Source: Torreya grandis (lineage: Eukaryota > Streptophyta > Pinopsida > Cupressales > Taxaceae). From it: a stretch of DNA of 64,000 nucleotides. Shown here one piece after another: positions 1 to 11,291 of this stretch (the stretch's first letter is position 1; each line of letters begins with the position of its first letter). The DNA is taken from contig JARHVA010004802.1 of the NCBI GenBank assembly GCA_037957365.1, positions 1,366,040 to 1,430,039 of the forward strand, read 5' to 3'. Made by a program: the position numbers and the translations under genes. Below the pieces are notes generated by a model. It did not search any database, was not told where the DNA came from, and saw nothing but the letters and a program-made list of their open reading frames with translations.

Positions 1-1559
1 TTGGCTTACTTTACTTACATTACTTTACTTGCATTTACTTACTTTCATACAGGTTTAGTGAGAGTTATTTCCTTGTGTTGTAGGCTTAGGATTTGGACCG
101 TTTCCTCTTAGCATTTGCAACATAGGCAACCCTCTATTAGATATGCATATTTCATTGCTCATTACCTAAATAAACTAAGTATCACTTGCTCTATTTGATC
201 ATCTTTCTTCGAGTCCAAGTCTATTGAGATAGGATAGTTGCAATTTAATCATAGGTTGTGCATATAGATTGCCCCTTTTTAGTTTATGTGGTTGGTGTGG
301 TGTTTTAAATTCTTGTGCATTCTCTACATAAAACAATACCAAGTCCAACATGGCCCACCATTAAGGTGACCCTAGACACTAGTGGGTATAGGACCAAAAA
401 ATATTCATGCACTACAAGGTTTGATTGTGGTTGTTCTATTGGTGACAAAGCTTTTCTAAAAGTGTGATCGTATGAGAGCCTGAAATTTTGTGGAAATGCT
501 GTAAACTAATGAAACATTTCATTTTCAATGTAAATTCTATTATAATTTTTAAAAATAATATTTTTATTTTTGATTACTTTTTTTCACATGGTGTTTATTT
601 TTTGGATACAAAGATCTACAGAGTTGGCAGTCTCCCTTTTATGTAATTCTGTCAAAACATAATATTTTGTTGTGGTTTCTTGGACATGTCTTTAAGACAT
701 GGCCTTGGTGGAAATTTATATATTTTTCATAATTTTTAAACCAATTTTTAATTAAATGTATATTTTTATGTATCAATCCCAACAATTTAGACATGTGATC
801 CCTTGCCAAAATATTTCTCTATGTATAGGTCTAAATTGATCATATTTTATTAATGAAACAAGGATATTGAAAGCTAATTTTGTAATTTTTGAATAAGTTC
901 TCATATTTTTCTTGAAGCCCTGAAAAGATGGTACATTTTTATGTAAGTGACCTTAGTTTATATATATATTGAAAAGCTTATAAAAAGCTATTTACATGTA
1001 CTTCCACCCACTTACAAGTACTTCTTCTAGAAGTTAATTCTAGTATTCTAATAAAATTGATTCTCTCTAATAAATTGAACAAGATGATTGTTGAAGTCTG
1101 TCAAGATGGTTGAAATGCTATCAGTGTAAATGCCCTTTGCCACCCATGACCAAGCTAACATACATTTTGAACCAACCACATTTCCATCAACGTTGAACAC
1201 TTGACAATAAAATTTTGGTGAATCATCTTTCCCTATGCGATTGATTCCTGATATGTTGTTCAAATATTGGATGCTGGTAATGATTGTGGTCCTCTCTTTG
1301 GGCCAAGGTAAAAAATGGATACACATTCTTCCCCCTCTTCAAACCTTATTCTCCATTTTCAGTATCAAAGGAAGTACTAAAAACAAACTTATAAATCTAT
1401 AAGTAGTTTTAAAACAAAATGCAACCGAGAGCTTAATTTTTTTTAATAATGCTCTCAAGTCTCAACTCAAATTTCTTGTTATTGTTTACCACCTGTAAAT
1501 AGAAGAGATTCATATTTGATTGTGTAGAATGATAGATTAATGTGTCCTTAATCTTAAAT
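1..1559. other. Unique AT-rich DNA, no supported gene
   Basis: The first 50 bases are a short run of TTACTTTAC-like units. The rest is AT-rich non-coding sequence. A 92-codon minus-strand frame at 1048-1326 is open but has no recognisable motif and begins directly after a stop codon. It could be a decayed exon, but nothing supports that. Confidence 0.4.
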
Positions 1560-1935
1560 GTCTATGCAAATCAATTAGGAGTGTAAGCAAAATCACTGCA
1601 AGAATGTCAATTACGATTGCACAATAAGTTCAACAGAAGGTCTAGTTACTTCCATTAATATCTTCATGGGTATGGGTTCATCTACAAGGTTAGTATTTTA
1701 AGAATCTCAATTGGGTTGCACAACCTTATTTAAAAAAATATTTTACTTTGTAGGTTCACTTATGAAGCAGACTAGGACTATAATTTGTTTTTGTACTCAC
1801 AATTTATAGTCTTTATATATGCAAGAGTCAAATAATGACGAACTGAATTATATGAATAAGATGTTTAGTCACTTCCATCAGCATACAACTAGATCTGCCA
1901 ACAAGGTTAGTGTTACAAGAAACTCATTTAGGTTG
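1560..1935. repeat. Tandem array of ~195-217 bp units, left part
   Basis: Degenerate copies of one unit can be aligned by eye using shared blocks: GGTTGCACAACC, then an AAAATATTTTACTTTGTAGG block, then TAGTCT..TATATGCAAGAGT, then GATGAATTGAATTATATG-like, then AGATGTCTAGTCACTT-like, then AAGGTTAGTGTTACAAGAA. The same blocks recur to the right of the Ty3-like element at 13090-13545, so the element split a pre-existing array. The unit length comes from the spacing of the TTTTACTTTG block (13117, 13311, 13526). Confidence 0.75.
1931..1935. other. Target-site duplication, left copy (GGTTG)
   Basis: GGTTG directly precedes the 5' LTR. AGTTG at 13090-13094 directly follows the 3' LTR. Four of five bases match. 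A 5-bp duplication is the usual size for Ty3 integrases. Joining the two flanks restores a normal array junction (GGTTGTACAACC). Confidence 0.75.
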
Positions 1936-2100
1936 TGTAGAGTAAAAACTACTATACGTTTCATTCTGATTTTTAGTTGCACACTGCAAAATTTTGTTCC
2001 CGCATACTTTAGTTCGTGATGGCAAAGTTTTGAAATAGAGCACAAGCTTGATTTCTTTTTGATTCATTTTTATCTAAGTGTCAAAATCGAGCAGAAGCTG

Positions 2101-2886
2101 CCAAGTGTCATCGGCCGAGGCAACTTTTGTAATTTTTATAAGTAAAGTGGAGATTGCCACGTATCTCATAGAAACTCAGTGGAATGTGACAAGTGTCGAC
2201 ATCCGCATTTCATATCGACATCCATGTTTCAAATCTCTTTTCAGTGAAAGGTTTCAACAAGCTAACTATCCGGATCAGGCAGAAAGTGCCAAGTGACAAC
2301 TGCAGAAGGTTTCAATTTGCTTTTTAAAAAGTGACAGAAGATGCCACATATCCCAGCTAAAGAGAGCGAAAGTCACCACGTGTCGAGATCCAAATTATCT
2401 TCATTTGCTTCACCGATATAGCAAAGATTGTGGTGGGTCTCAAGTTTTATTTTTGAAGTAAGAGGAAGCCACCAATGTCACTGTCCGTGTAAATATGAAA
2501 TGAGGCCCGATTGTTTCTATAATATAAACAAAGTAAAGCAGAGACCATCACGTGTCACCTTCTACAAGTTTCTCAAAAGGTAGCTAAAAGCAACGGAGAT
2601 TGCCACATATCCCCATTTAAGTAAAGCAGAGATTTCCACCTGTCCCTTTGCCCCTTTTTAAAAGTTGCTCAAGCAAGAAATGCTGTGAGTCTTATTTCTA
2701 TTTAAGTTGTTAAAGTTTTTAAGAAGCAGATTGCAACAGGTGTCAAAGGCAGAACACTCCTGAGCAAAGACACAAAAGAGTATAAGTTACGTAGAAAGTG
2801 CCGCGTGTCTTCAGTAAGTGTTGCAAAACACGCCAAGTGTCATTCTCCAGTAATAAGAAGGTTTTCAAAGAATTGTCTAAGTGTCC
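2101..2886 (+). promoter_or_regulatory. Array of ~14 G-box/ABRE-like motifs in U3
   Basis: Variants of GCCA(A/C)GTGTC occur at about 2101, 2156, 2188, 2288, 2343, 2376, 2468, 2548, 2602, 2636, 2736, 2800, 2832 and 2877. Several carry the exact ACGTGTC core known from abscisic-acid response elements and bZIP G-boxes (CCACGTGTC at 2376, TCACGTGTC at 2548). The gaps repeat as about 55, 33 and 100 bases, so the U3 seems built from degenerate ~187-bp repeats. The same array is in the 3' LTR, for example CCACGTGTTG near 11731. Binding or induction by stress is inference. Confidence 0.6.
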
Positions 2887-3060
2887 TCTTCTGTTTAAAA
2901 GAAGGGAGCGTCCTGCGATCTGTTTTAGCCAATTAATTAACAGAAGATAGAGCATTTCAAAATCTAAGAAATATCTTCTGTTTGACACTTCCGATTCGGT
3001 TAGATTTCAGTTGGGCCATTAGATTGGAAACATACAAATAATTTGGAGTGAATCCAATGC

Positions 3061-3070
3061 TATAAATAGA
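3061..3070 (+). promoter_or_regulatory. Probable TATA box of the 5' LTR
   Basis: TATAAATAGA lies near the end of the motif-rich U3, about 60 bases before the R/U5 duplication. The sequence is conserved at 12419-12428 in the other LTR. Confidence 0.6.
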
Positions 3071-3127
3071 GGTGCAAAGATCACCAAAATCATCAGATAC
3101 CAGAGAGAATTTTTTGAGAGAATTATT

Positions 3128-3500
3128 GTCAAGAGTTTAGACTTTCTAGAGTTGTGATTAAGAATATCATTTGCCTTTGTTCTATTTTCTTAAGTTGGAA
3201 AGTTTATGTAACTGTGCCTCTTATGTGACTGGAGAATTAATGAGAAGATTGAATCATGTGCCTTTGTTGATATTTTCTATGTCATTGCAAAAATAGTCTA
3301 AGCTGTGTTGTCAAGATTTTTAGACTTTCTAGAGTTGTGATTAGCAATATCATTTGCCTTTGTTCTATTTTCTTGAGTTGGAAAGTTTATGTAACTGTGC
3401 ATGTTTCTATGCCTCTTATGTGACTGGAGAATTCAAATAAGAAGATTGGACCCTGTGCCTTTGTTGATATTTTTTGTATCACTGCAAAAGTAGTCTATGC
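3128..3500 (+). repeat. 182-bp tandem duplication inside the LTR (R/U5 region)
   Basis: Two head-to-tail copies start with GTCAAGA(G/T)TTT at 3128 and 3310. Each contains AGACTTTCTAGAGTTGTGAT, ATCATTTGCCTTTGTTCTAT, CTCTTATGTGACTGGAGAAT and TGTGCCTTTGTTGATATTTT. The same duplication is in the 3' LTR (about 12486 and 12678), so it predates insertion. Confidence 0.85.
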
Positions 3501-3721
3501 TGATTAAGGTTGAATTACATTCAGGCGCATCACCATAGTTAGATTTTTTTCTTGCATTTGTGTTTCTATTAAAATTCTTATCCCTTTTCCCAATATACAC
3601 TTGATATAAAGAAGAGACTAGCTTCTCAAAAATTTGGAGGTTGTTTCAAGTCGCAAGTCCCACATCTTGAAACTTCCCATTGTTGGTGTTAGAAACAAGT
3701 GCAATTTTAACCATCAACAGT

Positions 3722-3742
3722 TTTTGGCACACCCGGTGGGAT
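3722..3742 (+). other. Putative primer-binding site
   Basis: TTTTGGCACACCCGGTGGGA starts two to three bases after the 5' LTR. The position and the TGG start fit a site pairing with a tRNA 3' CCA end. I did not identify which tRNA. It is not the initiator-Met type seen in the copia elements of this window. Confidence 0.6.
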
Positions 3743-3770
3743 ACTATATTGAAGTTTCTTTCAAAATCGT

Positions 3771-5674
3771 ATGAACCAGAGAGCTACGAGAAGTCAGAGC
3801 TGTGGACCAGTAACCAGATCTCAGTTTACTGTAAATCCAGGTATTCTTTTGCGACCTTTGGTAACTAGTCCAATAAGAAGAGTCAACCAGTTTATAGCAA
3901 TACCAAAAGCAAATATGGGAGCCCCTATAGCCCCAATAAATTATTTAAGTTGGAACACTGGTAGTCCTTTGATCCTCCCAATACCACCAGCCACTTGGGA
4001 CCCTATCCCAGTCAATGCCTTGAAAGCTTTGCCCAAATTCAGTGGACAAGATTTTAAAACACTTGAAGAATATCTGCAAGATGTATCAGATGTCTATGCT
4101 ATACATGTCACACAACAAAATGTGGCCATAAGATTATTAGTAGCTTCTTTTAAAGGGAAAGCTCTAAAATGGTTCCGGTCCTTGACCCCAAATACCATCT
4201 CTACATGGGATCAGCTCGGAGATCTTTTCTTTGAAAGATTTGAAGAGAAGGGTGATAAGTCTTCTTTATTACAACAATTGATTACCATCCAAAGGGCACC
4301 ACAAGAAGCAATGACTGACTTCAATTCCAGATTTCAAGAGACTCGAGAAAGAATCCTTGCTACAAATAGACCATTACTAGGTATGACTATAGTTTTCTAT
4401 TTTAAGGCTTTAAATTCAGACATATCTGTTATAATTCAGTCACTTGGAGATCAGACTCTGCCAGAGGCTTATGACTATGCAGTCAGAGCTGAAAATAATT
4501 TGATAGATGCTGGAAAGTTGTCTCCAAGGCCTCCCATGTCCATGTTTCCAGAGATTTTTTTGTCATTACCTCAAGAAGCCCCTAAATCTATAGCCCCACC
4601 TGTGTCTATGTACACATATCCTCAACCACCTGCTAAAGAAATTGTCCATGCTCAGTCATCTGAGCTAGATGATATCAAGAATATCTTGAGGACATTTTCT
4701 AATGAGCTGATTAATATAAAAAGATAGAAACCAAACCCCAATACCAAGGCTATCAAGGAAATAAATTTTCATCTCAGCCAAACCAATACCAGGGTCCTCC
4801 AAGGCAAAATAACCCTCAGCCAACAAACCAATTAGTTGCAGTCCCGACACTCTCACAGACTATTCCTCCCAATTCAAATAGGGAGATTATTTCAGGGTAA
4901 AATAATTATGTGGATAACACTAATGCCTAGTATTTCTCTTGCAATAATGCTCGTATGCCTAGAGATTGCCCCATGGGTAATTTACAACAAAAGGTGGAAG
5001 AGCAAAGAAGAATGGACGGACATTTTGCAAGTTCCAGTGACAATCAAGCCTACCAATCTTCTGGTATACAAAATTCAGTCTTAATGACTCATATGCAAGG
5101 GATGTCTTTGCAACAAGAGGAAGAAATAGCCCCGAAACATGCCTTGTTCTCATGGGTTGAAGATGAAGAATCAATTTTCTTGAACGAAGCTTCCACTTCT
5201 AAGAAACCAGTGGTGCAATCTGATTATTATACTAGATCAAAGAGAAGGATGGTGGAACAGCCTGAAGTTATAAATAGTCAAGTCATGGAGAATCCTCCAT
5301 TTCAAAGACAAAGAAACACAGCTGTCATACAAGAAGTGCCTCAACCGGTGCAGAATCAAGTGATTCTTGCAGAAATTAAAAAAAAAAAAAAGAGATATCC
5401 TTATTCTCAAAGAACTCAGACTCTGGGACCAATAAATGTGGTGGATCAATTGAAGAAGACTCTAGCACAAGTATCAATATGGGATATATTGGCTATTCTA
5501 GAACAGAAGCCACCACTACAAAAAGCTCTACAAGGCCAAGCAATGCCCAAAAGTACTGTTATCAAAGAAGGACCTGCTGAAAAGAAAAAGCTCAAAGACA
5601 CAATTCATCTGCAGACAACAACCCTAGTGAATAATGCACCAGAGGTAAGCAAATCCAAACCGGATCCCTTCTAA
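3771..5674 (+). pseudogene. Ty3-type gag, frameshifted
   Basis: This encodes the structural protein that packages element RNA. The 318-codon first frame (3771-4727) carries a typical plant retrotransposon gag region around residues 80-220, with KALKWFRSLTPN, WDQLGDLFFERF and FNSRFQETRERI. The frame then shifts by one near 4722-4729 and continues through a Gln/Asn/Pro-rich linker with stops near 4897 and 4928. Next comes a degenerate zinc knuckle (SCNNARMPRDC, second half only; first Cys and His absent) and a frame open from 4955 to 5674. The TAA at 5672 is in frame with the protease that follows, so gag and protease were once one polyprotein. The ATG at 3771 is the first in frame, about 30 bases after the primer-binding site. 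Confidence 0.85.
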
Positions 5675-6980
5675 TTAACTTTGATAGTTGGCAAGAAACT
5701 GCTGCATAATGCAATGATTGATTCAGGGGCTAGTACTATAGTAATGCCTAAGCAGATCGCTAATGCTTTAGAAATAAAGTATGAACCACTCAGTAAAAGA
5801 GTCATGTAGCTAAATGGAAAAACAATACAAATAATAGGGAGAATTAAACAACTCCCATTACAATTATATGCTTGTCCCAATATAATTGTAAATCAAGATG
5901 TAGTAGTGATAGATATACCTCCTATTTTTGGCTTATGCTTATCAAGAGACTTTACAACCAAGATAGGAGGATATATGTCCCTTGATTGGTCTCACCTCAT
6001 CCTAAGAACCAAATATGGTTCAAAGATGAAGATATTATCTGAGCCATTATATAAGGATCACATCACAAATGAACCAATTGCAAAGTTAGAGGCAACTCAT
6101 GCTATGATGAATAAAGAAGAAAGGGTTTTTGTTGAGGAATTAGGTAAATGGAATGAACATGATCAAGAAGAGGAAAATGATCATTTATTAGCTATGATGC
6201 AGAGTGATCCATATGGAAATTATGAATCCATTGGTTTGGGCACTTATGTCATATTTGAAGAAGATCATAAAATCCCAAATGTTTTAAGGGAAGAAAAGTT
6301 AAAAGAAACCTCTTCTATTAAACCTCAGGTCTCTCAACATGAATTCCATATTCTGAGTGAGAAGTCACAAGCATATGTCTTAATCTCTAATGAAGAAGAG
6401 ATAATTTCTGACTTTCTTCTTACTTTGCAAGATGATGTGGAGGAGCATGAACATTGCCTTGATCATGATTTGAACGATTTGTTTGAAATAATTGGGTCAG
6501 GTTATACTATTTTTTCAAGGAAGCTATGAGCCGGTTGCAGATGAACAAGACAACATCGAGATTCAATTACATATGCAAAATTATTTCAAACTTTCAAAAT
6601 TATCCTTTCAAGAGGTTGGTAATTTTGAAGTCATTAAAGAAGATGATCATGCAATAGAACCTAAGTTTGAAGCAGGAGATAAGCCAATAAATGATATATA
6701 TCAAAGGGCTTCTGTTGATGAGCAAATAGTCATTAATTTCTTAATAAGACATACCAGTATCAAGAACCGGCATTTGACAAGCTTCCAAGAACAAGAAGAG
6801 TTTATATATGTTGGAGGCATGTTTGATTCAAACTCACTCAAATGTAGGCCAATCAATGTGGCATACAAAGAGAGCAAGCCATCAGAGCTACATCTAATTC
6901 AATCACTTGTCTGGCAACATAAGTCGTCTTGTCATAAAGGAGACTTTAGAAATTCTTCTTTTGATCCAGGAGGGAGATAA
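5675..6980 (+). pseudogene. Retropepsin (aspartic protease) plus acidic tail of the gag-protease polyprotein
   Basis: Translation in the gag frame gives LIVGKKLLHNAMIDSGAST, holding the retropepsin catalytic DSGA motif, then ALEIKYEPL. A TAG near 5806 interrupts it, and the protease fold ends around 6000. A Glu/Asp-rich tail follows (VEELGKWNEHDQEEENDH, VEEHEHCLDHDLND). One frameshift near 6510 moves the frame, which then runs to a TAA at 6978-6980. In a full Ty3 element reverse transcriptase should follow the protease, but no polymerase motif is present and the polyprotein simply ends. Confidence is high for the protease, lower for the tail being a genuine part of the protein. Confidence 0.8.
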
Positions 6981-7447
6981 AGATACTTAATGTATATAGT
7001 TAGATAGTTTTCCCTTTTTGTATTGTTTTGTTTTCCCATTTTTGTTTTCCCACTTTTATTTTAAATAAGTGTTCTTTGAACATGTAGTTGGTAGCTCAGA
7101 GAGTTTTTCAAAATCTTCAAAATTTCTCAATGCATTGAATGTCTCCCAAATCTTTAGAAATCCCCAAGGTACCTTGCGCTGCAACTTGCATAACATGTTT
7201 GCCTCGCTATCCCATAAAGATTGAGTAATATTTGCTAATGGTTATTCGAGTTTAATGCCATTTTGAGACTTGATAGGTCAATAAATACCTTTTAGCAAGA
7301 ATTAAAGCTTACAAGTTCTCAAACATTCCTGCATCTGCAAAAAAATATCCTGCTACTTGCATTTTTTAGTGCCTAGTAAACTTGCTTCAACGAAAGTGTT
7401 TCTATTTTGAGAAAGTTCATACCAGTTATCACATAAAAGATATAGAG
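6981..7447 (+). other. Spacer between the two reading frames of the Ty3-like element
   Basis: This is T-rich non-coding DNA with no recognisable domain. It lies where a pol gene or an internal promoter/leader for the second ORF might be expected, but I see neither. Confidence 0.5.
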
Positions 7448-10400
7448 ATGGAGGGAGCATAGTCTTCACAACAAGGAGTTGGGATGTATGAATCCCTTGA
7501 TAAGTTTCTTGCGAGTAAGTCATATGCTTCAGCTCCCGCGCACATTGAAGACTTATCCACGGACCAGAATCCCTGAAATTGGTCAAGCAAGTGACCCAGC
7601 GAAGATAAAAGATTATGCAGATGGAGTCATGGACCCACTCCTTCAAAGAGCAAGTAGCAAAACTCTTAGAAAAGGGGCACATCAAAGGTGTCTACAGAGG
7701 GCCAGAGTAGGGCAATATGAGACATTTTCTATGAGGATATGGACTTCACAACTAACACAATTCATTGTCTCAATTGTACATCCATGCCCTAACTTGGTCG
7801 AATTATGCGTAGACTTGTTCCATGCACCCTCAAGCACCATTCAACAGGGCCCATTCACAGTGCAAATCACACCACAAGCTATCAGAGTTATGTTAGTCCT
7901 ATATCATGATAAGACGACTACGTTTCCCACTATTGGTAAAATACAAAGAACGTGGGCAAACATCAATATCCAGTTGAGGTTCTTGAGATCCGAATAGCAA
8001 ATGGGCGATGATGACACTACTATGCCTACACTCCCTGCAACAAGAGCCCATTTTGCACAAGCTAGCCAAGATGCACTGTCTATGATGGCTTTCATCTTTG
8101 GCATGAAAGATGATATAGTAGTTTATGGAGAACAAATGGCTATCCTCTTTAGGCTGAAGACCGTTGACAAAACTCAGGAGTATAGGCTTGACTTTTCTGA
8201 ATAAATTGCTTTCTCAATGGTAGAACAACTGGCCCAGTTCAAATCAAAAGAGGTTTTCAGGTACTCTTCTTATTTGTTTCACCTCATGCTATTTTAGAAT
8301 TTTGACCTCTTTGCCCAACATATGTATCTTGATATATATGACCCAAGTTTTGATCTCCAAAGGACCATTTCTGTGTCTGCATGGACACATATTTTGTCAA
8401 AGACTAGTGACCCATATGAATCTAGAAATTATTTGTTACCCTTTCTTTTTGTCACCTCAGCCCCGAACCAGTTATGAATAGACTATTCCCAAGTGTTTCA
8501 AACCTTCTGTATAGTTGCCAAATTCCTTGTGATTTCTATTTTAGATCTCACCATATAATTATAAGAGTCCATGGTTTTTGTGGGGAACCAATGTTACTAC
8601 CTAAGATTTTGACTCTTAGGTTAGCATTCTTAGAGGTCACTAGACAGGTATCTATAGTAGATAATGAATATGGATTTGGGAAGAGGAAGAGAAAAATATT
8701 TGACCTTACATGGATGACAACCAACATGGTTTTGGAAACCAGAGATGCTGAAGTTGTGTTGCTCAGAAAGCTAGCCTTTCTATGTTTCCTGCTAGTCAAA
8801 GACAAATGGGTATATGATCCAAATGGTTTCATCACTTCCTGAATAAGGACTAATAGGGTTGTAACTAGAATTGCACATAAAGGCCACCCCTTTTGAGAGA
8901 ACAAAAAAATCCAAGGGAAGACACTCCTGGATTTTATGTCGAATTATGCACAGACTTGCCCCTTCCACAAAACAAACCCTAGGAAACATTCTATGTTAAA
9001 CAGAGGGATTATGATCCTAAAGTCAGAATGACTTCTTAAGGAGGACACTAAAGAATAAAGATTGGGATGCTGAGAAAATAGAAGCCTATTGGAAATATAG
9101 GCAAGAAATTTGTCAAACAACCCATTCTTTCGGGAACGTGGACTCAGATGAGAGATGAGAGGAACTCTAGGATGAGTGCCATCTCTCCCTTGTATCTAGC
9201 CCAGAGACAAGTAATTTTTTGACATCGAGTGTAGAGCTGGAAGCTAGAGTAGGACCAAGCGAAGAATCATAGGCCTTAGGGCAAACTGCAGCTGCAGTAA
9301 CTATATCAGTTTGGCCTCAATCTCTCAGCATCATGGAAAAGCAAAAGAGTGTGGTACATTCACCACCAAAATCTTCCCCATCGGCATCGGTTATTGAAAT
9401 TCTCATTTCTCCACAAGCATCACTGACATCAAGAAAAAAAACACAGATAGAAGAAGAAACACCCAAGGAGCAAAAGAGGGTGCAGTTTCAGTTTGATTTA
9501 GAAGAGGAGACAGACACCCCACAACGCCAATTTTAGAGTATTGTAATTGCTCCTCAGGTAAGTATTATTCATCCTTCTCCTTCTCAATCTCTTTCTTCTT
9601 ATGTTGGCATGATGATTCCATCTAGCCAGATGACATCCCCTGCCACCTCTGTCGTTCCCATTTCTCACTTCGCCCCATCTATTTCACCTCAAGCTTTAAA
9701 ATTACCTCATTTTTCCCCCTCTGTTCCCAAGAAACTTTCCCCTTAGATTTTCCATAGCCAACAATTGGCTATTCAATATGGTTTGCCATAGGGACATCCT
9801 TTTGCGGGTGGGCACATTACCTCTCCTTCTACCTTCCAGACCTAAGCAAATGCTACTAGGAAGGCAAGGGAAGCCCGAAGAGAGAAAAAGAAGATCAAGG
9901 AAAATAAGGCATTGGCTACACCCCATCTACGATCACAATTTGACCCCATTCAACAGTAATTGACGGTGACTCATTTGTTACCAAATGTAATCAAGCCAAG
10001 TGAGTAGATGTAGCCAGAAGACTACACGATGAATGCTGTGGCCATCGACATGTCCTCCTTCAAGCCACAAGACAAAATTAAACTGCTAATTGAATCCACT
10101 TCTGTAGTTGCTGAAGACTACTTGAAGACATCAAGGAGGCTACAGAAGATGGAGGCCATTTTAGCCAAGGAAAACACAAATTGTAACAGTTTAAACATAG
10201 AAATCAATAAGAAAGACAATGAAATAGATAATCTGAATAAACAGTTGTAAGATACTATTTCTCTTCAGACTCACCAGGTAGTCTAGGCCCAAAATGATTC
10301 CTTAAAGGCAAGGCTAACATAGGTAAAGGATGCAGTAACGACCCTAAGGCTGGGAAACACAGCATTGCAAGAAAAATGTGAGAAACACTGGCTACATGTT

Positions 10401-11219
10401 ACCCAATTACAACAAAAGCTGTTAAGTGAATAGAATAATATTATGACTATTCAAGCCCAATTTCAAGCAGAGCAATAGATTGCAGCACAATTGACACTAG
10501 AGCTGGCCAATAGGCCAAGGAATGTCAGAGTGTTAAGTCTGGTGAAGGAGCTCTATGAATCCATATGGAAAAGAATGTCCTCAGAGATTATTCAGCTCAG
10601 GCCTTCTCTCACCTTCCTAAATAATGCATAGAAATTATGCGAAAAGGTGGAGAATTCAGTTGCAAACACTTTGGCCATAGTTTCTGGGAGAGTAATGGAC
10701 TCTAAAACATTGCTGTAAAAGCTTTATGATGCAACAGATGAAACATTGTCAGTAGCAGGAATTGAGAACAGAATGGTTGCTGCTAAGCGAGTGAATGAGG
10801 TTCTCAGTTGCAATTCTATAGCCATCAGTTGCAGAGAGCTCCTAGATGTCATGAAAGAAGGAATTAGTGAAATGAAACAACATATTGAAGATCTAGTGCA
10901 ATTAGGTCTTCCTTCTCCATTTCCTGATGACAACACGGTGCTAATGGTTGATGAAATTGAACCTTTGCTGTTGGCCAAACAGAATGATCAGATAGTTTTC
11001 TAGGATCTAAGGGATGATTCATCGGTCCCTGAAGTAGAAGTTGTCTTTGTTCCTGTTTCCTAGCTCAAATTCAAATTGAAGGATACGGTTCAAATTTTGT
11101 AGAATTTTTCACACAAAGATATTATTAACCTTGATTTAGCCTTCAATAAATTGCAAAATAAGCAGGGATTATCTAATGATGAATGGTTTGCCTACCAAAC
11201 AGCATTGCTAAAGCTGTAA
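7448..11219 (+). pseudogene. Accessory ORF of unknown function in place of pol (~1,250 codons, degraded)
   Basis: I do not recognise the family. The likely start is the ATG at 7448; the frame shifts near 7560 and runs open to 7997, then past single stops to about 8300. It shifts again to the frame open at 8474-8842 and back to one frame from about 9333 to 11219. The N-terminal ~450 residues look like a folded domain (PFTVQITPQAIRVMLVLYHD; KRKRKIFDLTWMTTN; KLAFLCFLLVKDKWVYDPNG). The middle (9333-9960) is rich in Pro, Ser and Gln with a Lys/Arg-rich patch. The C-terminal part (10029-11219) is a long predicted coiled coil (KKDNEIDNLNKQL; VVAEDYLKTSRRLQKMEAIL). It could be a trans-acting retroelement protein, a captured host gene, or a plant transposon-associated protein. 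The domain order is read directly from the sequence; function is unknown. Confidence 0.65.
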
Positions 11220-11291
11220 TGTTGAAATTTTGATCTAGTGGGAGTTGTTTCTTTTTGAGCAAGCTCAAAAGTCTTTGAGGTCACCAATAAC
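11220..11291 (+). other. Region before the 3' LTR, polypurine tract unclear
   Basis: CTAGTGGGAG at about 11236 is the only purine-rich stretch, but it lies about 50 bases from the LTR edge instead of touching it. The true plus-strand primer may be mutated. Confidence 0.3.

Larger units (their letters stand above)
1936..3719 (+). repeat. 5' LTR of the Ty3-like element (1,784 bp)
   Basis: It begins TGTAGAGTAAAAA and ends CCATCAACA, and aligns throughout with 11292-13089. It contains a U3 region with a repeated GCCACGTGTC-like motif, a TATA box at 3061 and a 182-bp internal tandem duplication near its end. A primer-binding-like stretch follows immediately. Confidence 0.93.

Noticed and set aside
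1048..1326. 92-codon minus-strand frame with ordinary amino-acid mix
   Set aside because: No motif, no upstream continuation beyond a stop, and no neighbouring exon recognised. Kept only as a remark.
2743..2988. 81-codon minus-strand frame in the LTR, and 12075-12317 on the plus strand in the other LTR
   Set aside because: They fall in the same LTR segment on opposite strands, so neither frame is conserved between copies.
7353..7685. 110-codon minus-strand frame
   Set aside because: Antisense shadow of the accessory ORF.
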